Shown piece by piece: positions 27,362-39,600 of a stretch of DNA of 64,000 bases. Origin of the DNA: Cardiocondyla obscurior (taxonomy: Eukaryota; Arthropoda; Insecta; Hymenoptera; Formicidae). The notes below the pieces were generated by a model. The model searched no databases. It was given only the letters and a program-made list of their open reading frames with translations, and was not told the origin of the DNA. The DNA lies in assembly GCF_019399895.1 (NCBI RefSeq), contig NC_091867.1:2232001-2296000 (forward strand), written 5' to 3'. Numbering within the stretch: position 1 is the stretch's first letter; every line of letters begins with the position of its first letter. Made by a program: the position numbers and the translations under genes.

Positions 27362-27392
27362 GACAAAATAAACGAATCTTTCCTCTTTTATA
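27359..27392 (-). promoter_or_regulatory. core promoter of maltase 1: TATA box plus initiator
   Basis: On the minus strand TATAAAAG (27392-27385) is followed by the arthropod initiator TCAGT (27363-27359). The A of the initiator is 31 nt past the first T of the TATA box, the canonical spacing. A start site at 27361 is therefore likely. Strong TATA/initiator promoters are typical of tissue-specific, highly expressed digestive genes. Confidence 0.6.
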
Positions 27393-30300
27393 GCTGCAGT
27401 ATGTAATTATAGTCGAGTAGTCTTTCATGCATATAACGATAATGAATTCCGCGCGGAGTACATTAATATATGTCTAATCGCGAGATATACATCTCCCTCT
27501 CCATGTGGGATTGTTTTATCAAACTTATTTAAGATAAAAGAATGTCACTGCTCTGACAATCAAAACGGTGTCTTTAAATGACGGAACATAAATCAAGTAA
27601 CTATTTAATTAAAACAGTTTGAAATTGTGTATATATACATTCATAGAATTTCCTACTTTAAACGCATTAACTTTTTTATGAAAAATCAAACTTTTCAGTC
27701 GATTTAAATTGACTGTTTTTTTTTTTTTTTAATGAAACCGGTTCTTTCAAATATATAAATAATAATTTTAAAATTAAAAATTAAAACAATTTTTTTGTTT
27801 GTGTAAATTTAATTTTTTTATATATATATAAATTCATAACTTTATTTTATAAAATTCTGTATAAATGGTACGTAAAAATATTATCCCTTTTCTTTTCGGA
27901 GAAACTTCTGAGAAAAACAATTGTCAAAAATATCGCCGTGAAAATGTATTTTACATTTCCGGTAAAATTGAAGAGATTTATCAACACTAATGTAAAATAA
28001 TATTCTAAAATGTTGCAAGAGATGATATCAAAAGTGGTTGCGATTAGATGGGAGATTAAATTTTTTGATGAAAATAACAAATAGTCTTTATTATCGATTT
28101 GTATAAATACACAATTTAATAATGTAAAAAAAGAAATTTAATAAAAATTATTTTTATCAATATCGATCCTATTCAACAAAAATTTAATTAACGATAATAT
28201 TTAAAAGAAGATAACGCGTTATATAATTGATTATTTTTGATAATATTCATTACGCCAGCTGTTAAAATTAAATAAACGTCACGAAAACATAATGCCAGCT
28301 GTAATATTAAAAAACATCGCGAAAAGGAGATTTAAAAAGGTATATTTATATTAAAAATTAATATTGAAATATATACATATAATATCCGCATAGTTAAACA
28401 TAATTCTATTCTTTCGCCTAGATTTGATACGCTGTTTACACAAAAGAGAAACATTTTTTTCGTTTATGTGGACACAGCTAGTAGAGAATTTTCGACGGAA
28501 GTTGAATTTTGTGATATAAAAATATTAGCGCTATTGAGCAATGTTGTATATTGCTTCTGAAAAATCCCTCTGAAGTTTAATTAAATACTAACGAATAGAT
28601 GGAAAATAGAAAATGGCATTAAGAGCTTGTATTTTTCAGAAATGCAATTGCACACGGCGAACGTAGCTCGTTCCCAGAAGCAAACAGAAGCAAAACTGAA
28701 TTTCATACATGACCGTAGTCAGTGCATACGTTATAGACAAGCAGAAAACGCATAATCGCCAGCATACGTCTGGTTTGTATCCAGCGGCTGCGATTGGAAA
28801 TCAGATTTCCCGAATGTCGCTATATTTAGTGCGGTGGTAATTTTCAGGAATATTACATCGCTCGCAGTGCGATAGGAATGAGAAATGAGACAACAAAACA
28901 CGCAGCGGAGTTTGGCGAACGAATTGCATTCGCGTTAAAGTTTTTGTCAGATTTAATTTAGATTAAATCTAAGGGTATATTTCGTCAGCAAGTTTTCGAT
29001 AATCAATAATCCAGATATGCGTATCTTTTCAGGCTGCACGTTCCAATACGCGCTGAGATTGCCTTCTGCTTGTTAAAATTATTAACTCACGTGATTTTAC
29101 ATTTCTTTTAATCTTTTGTTTCTGTTCTTTGACAAAGAGAAAAGTGGATCTCATGTTTTTTTATTTTTTTGTGAGGGAAAATTTTTCTTACGTACAACTC
29201 CACTCGATTCCGATCACGTTTCGATCGAACTTGGTTAAAAACTTGAAGATAAAATCAACAAATTTTCAAAAGGCTCAATGAAATCAATGAACACACAAAT
29301 TTAACAATATTAAAGTTTTTATCTATCAGAAGCTTACAAGTTCTCGGCATTAGTAAAAATAATTGTAAATTGTGTTTTTATTATTTCATTATTATTATTT
29401 TTTTTTTTTGGTAACATTAATTACGATCTAAATTAATTTAATTTAATATGTGAGCGTTTTAGATTTGCATTATACGTGTTAAGTACATTTTAAGTAGCAG
29501 CCTGATATTTTGCACGACGTGCAAATTTTTATTCGTTATTAATATGCAAACTTGAAAGTTAACTTGATAAAAATTGATTACGTTCGGTTTGTCTTTTAAT
29601 AAAATTTCAGTCTTGATATTTCTTACAGACAATAGATTTGTATTGAAGAGGGATTTCCTGTCTTATCACATTTGTTTTATTAATTGAATTAAGCTTCTGC
29701 ACCGACCGATAAGCGCATTATTGTATAATACATTCGCTTTTATCAATTTTTCAATGAAATTAGGCGTATAGTTCAATGTTCACAGTTTCACAGTATCGAA
29801 ATAGCTTTTACCTTTACAATCCGATTATTACTGTCCTATAGAAATCTTAATACGGCAAATTTATAAATTTAAAATTGTTTTCGGTAAATGTCTGTCTTAC
29901 ATATGGACGAGAAGAATGACTTTAAATCAATAACGTGTTCTTGATGTTCCTTTTAATACATGAAAATCAAATTGCTCGGAAAGAGAGATCTTTTTATTTT
30001 CTCTATCACGCAAGCAAGTTATATTGGAATGAAATAAGCTTTTCCAGAGTAAGAAAGTTTCGTCTTCGATCTAAAATTTTTTTTTTTTTTTAAATAAAAT
30101 TTTTACTTGTCTAAAAACATCTAACTTTAATGTAATTTATTTTACAATTTAATATTAAAGGAAAAATGCTAATAAGTTGTATTTTGTAAATTTATTTTTA
30201 AATTGCTTACGTATACATATAATATATTTTATAAAACAAATTATGCAGAGTATACAATAATGCGATAATTATCCATTCATTAAGTTAATGAGATAATTTT

Positions 30301-31154
30301 TGTGGTACGTGTCGAAATTAATAAACTTCCCGTTTTTTTTTGTTTTTTTTTTAATACTTATTACTTGCAGTTGAAACTCGATCTGGAATATATATTGTCA
30401 CGTGAATTCCCAATTTAAGTATTTTCTTTTTTTTACGTTATTTCCTTTTCTCGATAACGTAAAAAAGTAACGTAAATCTTTAGGAACGATTTATTCTCGT
30501 CAGTAAATCTACATGCAGAAAAATTCAATCTCGTGAAAAAGTAGGTAATGCCGAATAACGTTTCACGTTCAAGTTTACAGGATTGATGTACGATAATTTT
30601 AAAGCGAGTTTAGAATAATTTAACGACGATATCTTGTTTCTGAAGTAACTTAGAAGCATTCTATAAGTTATAATATAATCTATGAGTAATTTTATCGATC
30701 CTAATACGTACTTGGAGTCTTTCTCGCCATTAGCGAGACGCCTCGTTGACGCCAGAAAGACATACTAGCTACTTCGGGCCAATGAGAAGATAACGAGGAA
30801 CTTGTCGAAGTCAATTTTCAAGCTATTATTTCTATATCGCTGTTACGACGCAAATACTCTATGAGCCGCTAATTATTTCTGTTCTATGTATGGCCGGTGC
30901 AAGGCAAATTGCAAAAATTAATTTAAGTTGCCTTAGATTGCTTCTATAGAAATCTTTTTTTCTTATTGGTGAAGAAACATACGTGTGTACATATTATTCT
31001 ACTTTTTAATATGTCCGTTTACATAATATAAGAAGTTAATAGGAATTTAATCAGAACTCATCTTATCAGCCTTGATCGATCATCGATGTTTATTTCTTAA
31101 TTAGATCTTATCCCATAAGCACATTGATTAATAATAAGAAAACAAAGAGAGAGA

Positions 31155-31192
<38 letters not shown>

Positions 31193-33624
31193 AAGAGAGA
31201 AAGACAGAAGAAAAGGGAGAGGAATTCTTGGCCGTTTAATTCGCAACACTCCGGTTTGTTATTCGAGAAACTAAGCCGTATTATTCTCTACATCTTAAAT
31301 TGTTGAAATATTTCATAGTTAGTCGGTTAATAAATTTTTTTTATCCCAAACTTAGACTGGATACTTACATAGATGACCGGTTGTCAGTAAAATTCCGACG
31401 TTATAATGACTAAATGTGATAGTATTCATTTGATTAATCTGTATCTGATACGACATCAAATACGATAACAATGCGAATAACGGAAGATTTATATATTTGA
31501 CGGTCTGTTATGGATCGCGTTGCTGTGAAACATTTTTAAGTCGCTTAATTGGTAATTTTCCATATACATACATGTATTTTACGAATATCTAAATTAATTT
31601 TTGCTGCCTGTTTTTGAGTGTGACTCGGGATAAGCTTACGAATATAGTATTTGTATATAGTATCGATCGACTGTAGCACTTTCCGAACATTGTAAGTAAC
31701 TTACTTAGACCCTAGTAACGTGATTCGGCCATAATAATAGTACGATTTTACACGCATTGGATGTGCCGATCGATGGATGGGAGTAAAAACGGAAGAACGA
31801 ATTTTTAGTGAATATAAAAATTTTGTTTAAACAAAAGCAGATATATGAATTGTATTTTGTGTATTAAATGCATACATTTTGTCATTGCTTTACAGTTCCA
31901 TGTATTATTCAAGTAAAACGCAATAATTCACATATATTCGCGTCTGTTTGCTTATCCGCTTACAATGAATAAATTTTATAACCCACTGTTGCACCGTTAC
32001 ATCACTACATTCGCATTGGCTTTTGTAGGTGTTTTTGAAATGGAGAGAGAGAAAAAAAAAAAAAAAAGAAAAAATGGAAAGAGAGAAAGAAGAAAAGAGG
32101 GGGGAAAAAAAGTGAATAATAGCATGTTTCTAAAATAATAATTTTAAAATATGCATCGTACAGCCTGTTGCGTTGAAAGAGTGAAATGGTAATTCCAAAA
32201 TTTTACGACTGAATTTCAACGAAATTCTGTTCGCTTTATTATATACGCTCACGTTTTGCGCAACATAATCTTGTTGGAATAAAATAATTTTTACAGCTGC
32301 TCATATGTGCGTGAACGTACAGAGTGCCTACGTTTCAAATACGTCTGTGATGTGACAAATGTAGAGATTTGTCGATAAACTACTTTAAACGACAATGTAA
32401 CACATATGGTTGACAATGCTGCGAATAATATTGTTTAATTAATTGCAGTCGTAATTGTGCACATAATTACGTTCGAATCCAGTTTCGGCAAATTGCGTGA
32501 CAGAAATCGATCATTGTATCGTGTGTAATATAACTCCATTAAACCGCTATAAACTTTACTGTTTTAGGTTTAATTTTATTTTACTGTAAACGCGGGGGCG
32601 ACTTAGTTACGTGAAATTTTTTCCCTCCTCTGAATCACGTTGGGATTGTACGTGTCACTTCCACTTTTTTTTTTTATTTTACACATCCTTCCTCTCAATA
32701 TTTGAGTCATACTTAAAAATAGATATGTTATTTGTACACCCGTCGTTCTTATCATATCAATATTCGAGCGGCGGCCACGAATAATTAAAATCCCGTGAAT
32801 GTTTAATGGGATTTATTTTTGATCTTTTCAATATGAATGCTCGTGTTTATTTTCTCCTTTTATTAGAGGCCCCTCCCCCTCCCCCTGTAGTAAACGTGAT
32901 TATCGGCGCTTAGAAACACTTCAACTTGTGATTAGCATAATGGAACCATTGGTAACTCGTATGCGGATCGATTGGCTATGAGACTAATTCGCGAGCTATA
33001 GACTGGTACTACCGATCGATAGCCGCTCCGCCGTCGGTGGTTTAACTGCAGTGATACGACCTTACACTTTGTGTACAGCATTGCATTACATTCGTCCGAT
33101 TAATTATGCACTCGATTAGTAACGTAATATTTGTCACGTTGCACATGACATGATGATAAACAGGGAAAAATATATCATACATATCGAATCCTGAAAGCTT
33201 TTTCCCCGAGCCGTAAAATTGAACCGCGCATAAGACATTTGTAACATAAAACGTTTGATTTATCGAGACTACAGAATTTTCTCGTTTATTTCAATACTTG
33301 GTAATAATTTAAATCTCTCGGTGACTTTGTACACAATTACGATAACGAGCTTTTACGATTTTAATAGTTCGCGGTAGTCATTACAACTAACGCAAACCAA
33401 ATCTTAAAGATTGTTATCGCTTTCAATTAAAGTTTACAATTTACGTAGGTTGATCTTAATAAAACACAATTGTTCGAGCATTTCGTGGTATTTAAATTTT
33501 TATGCTGCGTAGTCTCTCATTTCTGACGTGTATCGCGCGATTGGATGGGGTACGGGAAGAGAGTTAAGAAGAGATTTAACTTGCTATTTATTTTATTTTA
33601 TTTTTTTTTCTTTTTTAATTGCAG
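27393..33624. other. Pde1c intron 1, part downstream of the maltase genes
   Basis: This is about 6 kb of AT-rich DNA with no recognised exon. It contains a GA dinucleotide run at about 31157-31196, poly-A/purine tracts near 32040-32110 and T-runs. Upstream enhancers of maltase 1 would be expected at its left end. Confidence 0.5.
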
Positions 33625-36600
33625 TTGCATCCCCGCCGGACAGACGAGTCACGAGAGATGACATCGGGGTGGCCTCAGCCGGTGCAGCGGTGAATAACGC
33701 GGCTGCTACCGGCTGCAGCAGCACAAGTGGAGCAGCATCCTCGAGGTCGCGCAATCCTTCCTCCTCTTCCCCCGGCCGGAACGGCCAACTCTCCAGTAAG
33801 TTTTCGAGGTATTAGCCCCCCGAGATTCCGTACCAGTGCTTTATCTACTTGCAACGCTCGCACTTGTCCACCTTTATCGCGTAATCTCACGAACATTTAC
33901 ACGTGTGCATTCGTTAAAAAAAAAATATAGGTATATATATAATTAAATAATAATGAAAGAAATAAATCTTTTTTTTTTATCTCGGGTATAAAATGCCTCG
34001 ATATTCACGTTGTTACAACGTCGCATTTACGTATGCGAGTTATTGTTGGAGCCGATTACGGTCATTGTGTTTCAGAGCAAGGCACTTTGACGATAGTACG
34101 GCGAAGTTCCGGCAAAAGCAAAAGCCTCGCCGGTGGGAATTTCGAAAGTTCTCCATCGTCGCACAGCCCCGATACTTCGTATTTATCGAGCCAATCCGTC
34201 GATCTCGAAGAGATTCTCGACAATGTTGATCTCTCGACGGATTCGCTGCCTGCCGTTGACACCCCCGACGCATGCGACAAGGCTGCTCTCAGGTATTATA
34301 CCGTAATGCAGATGTAAATAACTTTGGAAAAAAAAAAAAAATGAAAAAAAAAACCTTGACATTTTAAATCTCGATTTATCACAAGTTTTCAAAAATGATA
34401 TAAATAATTCACTTCAAGCTGTTGCTATACGATAGCATGTTGCGTGTAATTAACTAATTTATAAATACTTTTCACGATATTTTAAGAACGTAACGCTGCG
34501 CGGGGATCATTAAAATTAGAATTTCTCACGTCAACGGAAATATTTATTTCTTTGATCCCTCAAGGCTTAAATAAAATTGTGTTGGCAATCTCGAGTTGTC
34601 GCGTAATTATTGGAAAACGATAGGAAGCGAACGTCTAGTTTAGAAGCCACGTTATATTGGCGTACAGGGAACGACTTCGAGATATTTCTCTTTTGCAGAT
34701 TGAGGTGTTTATTGAGGCAGTTACAACACGGGGAGATATCTGCCGAATTGCTTCAACGAAATTTGCACTACGCAGCTCGCGTACTCGAGGCTGTTTTTAT
34801 CGACGAGACCAAGTAAGTTTTTCTTTTTTTATTTTTATTATAATTCTTTTTTTTTAATACAAATTTCAAGTCTCGCGAAAGCATGAAAAGCAAGCGTCAC
34901 TATACATACTAATCGTTATCAACAACTACTTAAAACAGCTATCGCCAATTTTTTTTTTTTTTTTCGGTAAAAATTTTCAGGCACTTGAACTTCCAGCATT
35001 CAAATGCTCTCGACATCCTAAATCACGCGGCTTTAATAACAACTGCCTTTTATGCAGATATATTGTCGATATCGTAATCATTGAATGTCCAATGTAAAAA
35101 CAAGTTCAGTTCAAAAGACATTTTATAATGCAGAAGCATTTGTGTGTCGAGCGGACGAGCACAAGTGCGCATAGCCGTTTTACGTTTTACACGATCAGTA
35201 ATGTTCGATCAACTCGATTGTTTCACGAAATATCACGCTCGCAGCGAAATGGCTGCGATTAGCCATTAATTGCCGGCCTGTTTCATTAATATCGAGTCAC
35301 ATTGTGACCTTTAACACGACATTAATCCTTTTCACTTGGTAGGTGCAATCTACATTCATGAACCTCCGATTTCGTAATGAGAGCTTTTCATTTTCGCGAT
35401 GCGTCGTGCCGGATGGAACTCGCAACCCCCTGTTCAATTACTGAACGATCAAAGATTCAACTAACCGCGGAAGGTCAAAAGGCTTTTTCCTGTATACGCG
35501 CAGGCGATAATAAGCAAGGCCAATGTTCCTTAATTTCCATAAATCGCATTCAACGGCGTCATAACGGTACGTCGGCAAGTCTTATTCGTCAAAATTATTC
35601 CTGCGGTTGCGTCGCGAACCGACGTCGATGCCTCTTTCGTTTATTGTCGGCGATAGAGCATTGACCTCGTAAACCCCGGGGGTCGTGAGTTTAATTCTCA
35701 AGGGAGGCGAATAATTTTATCTTTTTAGCACGATTTCCCATGTTATTACAGCTCGTGTTTTAAGCGTTACGAAGGCTGGACACGCATCAAACTTATATAC
35801 CTTTGATAATTTGGTACTTTTATTTATCATGTTCTTTATAGGCATTTGCAATGTGAAACTAGACAACGGACAAGTTGAACAAATTTTTTACACTCAATAA
35901 TTTCGAGATCGCGCGTCTTTTATCACGAAACTTTACGATTTTACCGTCCGAAATTCGTGCAATTTAAATACAACAATTTTTCTTTTTTTTCCCCACCCCC
36001 CCTTTCGTTTAATTTTATTTCTCTCGCTTATCGAAATTTTTTTATCTGTGGTATGCTACCTGTTTTGAGCGTCGCGCGTACAACGAGATATATTACCTGT
36101 GCGACACACATGCATCAAGTGCGTGATAACTGCACGCAACTGGCTACTTGCACTTTATACAATCTCACCGTCCCGAAGATTATCAGCAGCGAGTCTTCGA
36201 ATCGAAGATTTCGACGCCTAAAGCTACACGCTTGATATCTTATCTAATCTTTCGCTCACGCAATTGCGATCGACAACGGAAATGCGATTAGCCCGCTTGT
36301 ACATTCCGCAACCTTTGTTTTCAGCAATGACGCTGTAGCAACCGTAAAGCACGACGCATCGGACATATCCTGTGTGTGTTCTATCTTATTCTAGATTTAT
36401 TTGCAACATGTATTAGACTTACCGCAACACGAGAAGAATCGCCGGCGAGAGCGCAGCAACGCGATGCCGTGGCCGTGATATTAAAATGACGTAATATTAG
36501 GGGAAAAAAAAATAAAAAAAAGAAAGAGAGAGAGAAAGAAGAAGAAAATAACGAGAATATATACAAAATCTGTAATCTTGTATTATTCTAATCTTTTTTA

Positions 36601-39600
36601 CACATGAACTAACAAGCACTACCGCAGGGTGAGTTCAGGCGGGAATGAGTGCACTCGGTCATCACGTAGGGGGGCGGGCCTGACGTCTTCATCCCTAGGG
36701 GGCGGCTTGGACTCAGATGGACCACAGGGCCACGCGGTGGTAACCCAGAAACGGAAGCTTCGCACCCCCGTATGGGCAAGGTTGCGAAACATTCACATTT
36801 CCATCCCCTTTACGATTCAACGTAACACGATCCTGCCCGGTCCAACCCTCTTCCATTTTCTATTTACCCTATCTGAAAAATTTTTCCACACTATCATGCC
36901 GTCGACGTTCTTTGTCGTCCCCTCTTTTTTTTTTTTCTTTTTCCAAACAATATATTTATATTTGCGTCCGTTTTTTAAAAAAATGAATCGTTTTTATCTC
37001 TCCTTCTCTGAAGACGATCGTAGTCACAGTGGTGAGCGACAATCGTGAATTCCGTCTATGCAATATTAATATATCTGGAAATTATTCTATGACCCTTGAA
37101 ATCTTAACTCGGTAAACGACATAAACGGGAGATCTCTAAATATTTCTTGTAACTCGAAATGTAATTTGTACTTAATAATTGATATTCCATTTTTATAATA
37201 TTATTCAACCGCAGTATTTGTTAGAAGCTTTAATGAAATCAATTAATATAGGATTTGTTACGCATTTTATTAACAGCTTTTATATACACCGATTCGCAAA
37301 TTGAAAAACTTTGAGGATATACTAGGGGAAAATTTTTAACGAATAAAATTTATTTCCCTTTAAAAATTTCGTTATTCTGTAATAAAATTTATTTGTTATC
37401 TCCAATATTTTATTTCACATGACATTTAATATTCTATATAACATTTTATTATTTGCTCTTTATTGACCGTTTTTCAGTATCGAGTCAACCGTTAAATGTC
37501 AATCTGCCAATATTCATCATCGGCTTGAATTTTGTGCACGCGATTGACAACTAATCAGTGTCGCAGAAAAGCGACAGCGATATTTTCCAGATATTACATT
37601 TTGGGCTGTTTTTTTTTTTTTTTTTTTTAATTTTTATTTTGCAAATTGAATGAACAAATAATAATTAAAATAGTTACAAAGGATAAAGATCTCCTTTACG
37701 TTGAACAAATTGTTTTAAATTAAATGCAAGTATGATTGATCTTACTTTCATATTTTTTATTTCTTCGTCGATGTTAAAATATTTTTCTTTTTTCCTTTTT
37801 ACGAGAAACTGTGAATTGTCGCTCTCCACTGTAACAATGTTAATTACAAACCGATAAATAGAACGTGTTAACGTTTCTTGATTCTTTTTTTTTTAATCCG
37901 TAGTTTTTTTTTTACAATGTTTCTAGATTAGACTTTGATGTGCATAAAAACACGTAAAATAGCTGCGTACTTTTTTAAATAGCTTCTTTGTCAGTAGATC
38001 GGAAACTTGAAATAATTATACTGTATTTGATAGTTTCACGATACAACTAGCATGTTTCTACAAACTGTTGCGAGTAGAATTCTCTTAGAAAATATGAAAA
38101 ATTACAGACGTTTATCACTCTTTCAGAATACGACGCGCGTTAACATAAATAATACAAGAGCGCGATCAAACTTTCGCGTATGTTACGTATGTGCAAAACC
38201 CAGAACTAACTTATCTTTAATATCTTTTATTTATCTTTAATACGTCTCGCACTTTTATCATAAAAATATGCAATGAGATACGTACCGCGATACGCGAACT
38301 TTGATTAAATAATCGATACGTATGACAGGGAAAATTTTAATCCTCTAGTCATAATCGTACACTCGCACGAAAGTCATACTTATCAATTTATTCGTTTTTT
38401 TTTATTTTTTTTTTTATTATCTCGATCTCTTTTGTACGGCAATTGGATCTTGTCGAGAGGATTAATCGACCAGAAGAATGATCCACTGGAGGATTAAACG
38501 ACACTTTCGAGCATAGCATGGAAAACGTTACTCTTGCCTGTCTCTGTTTCTCTCGCTCCCTGTCTATAGTTCACATTTCTTCTAGACTCCTTTTAGGTGT
38601 AACCTGCTCAATTTGTCGGACGTATCTGCCTGCCGTGCAACATGCATCGTTCTCATGACAATCGGCCGTTATCCTACTGGCACTATTCTTGCTCGGGAAA
38701 AGTGCATGTACAATTCCGTAGGACGTTTATCACCGGGGAGCGGTCCTCGAGCATCCCCTAAAAATTTATCGCGCCTCGCCATAGATGTGTATGAGTGTGT
38801 ACGTGACTATGCGTTTGGCCAGTGATAGAAAGCTACGACGATAAAAGACGGCTAATTTGATACGATCTTCGGCTAGGTATCGGAGAGCGAAACGAAAGAA
38901 CGAAGAGGCGTTTACAAAATCACCCTACACTGCGGGGCATGCAGGGTTGTTGCTTGGATGTAGCAAAAACGCTTAGATCAATGTAAAACCTTTAACGTGA
39001 TATATGTTCTCCTTCGTATTTCACATTATAGAGATGCTGAGCGTGTGGAGTCAACCACCATATGTCGCCCGGGTGAACGTCGTAGGTTCGTTCCACCAAA
39101 AATTTCCATTATTGAGCGCGAGCCGCGAAAATGCATACTAAACTCGTATTCTATTTGCACCTTGGACTTTAAGCTTGACGCTAATGAGGTTTACTTGCAT
39201 GAAAAATCGCTCACTGGCTCACTCTCGCTATTTATGACGTCGCTTTCTTCGTATACTATAAAAATAAAAAAAAAGAAAAAAAGAATAAAGATAAAATTAA
39301 AAAACAAAAAAAAAAAGATATTGCAGAGAGTGTTTCAAGATCTGTGTTCTGTCACGTTATTAATATTACAGAATAAATCAAGTTAGTTATTTTGATGACT
39401 AATGAGTTTACGTAGTTGGGATAATATTGAAATTTTAAAAGCTTTGATGAATTAAGCAAAATCTAATAAATAAGAGAGGCTCTACGTCGCAATTTAATTT
39501 CAATGCAGATTTATTCGGTTACAAAATTGATTTAAGACCTGGTGGTCACATTTAAATATATAATTATTATATTACGGATACGTGTATAAATTAATGTATT

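Noticed and set aside
33993..34392. Several open frames on both strands over 34.0-34.4 kb
   Set aside because: Shadows of the Pde1c exon at 34076-34292, which alone has matching phases and conserved continuation.
38597..38825. Open frame of about 76 codons after an acceptor-like site, inside a Pde1c intron
   Set aside because: It ends in a stop without a donor and shows no known domain; it could be a poison or terminal exon, but support is too weak.
39060..39110. GGTTCGTTCC resembling a tRNA B box
   Set aside because: No acceptor stem or matching D and anticodon arms could be folded around it.
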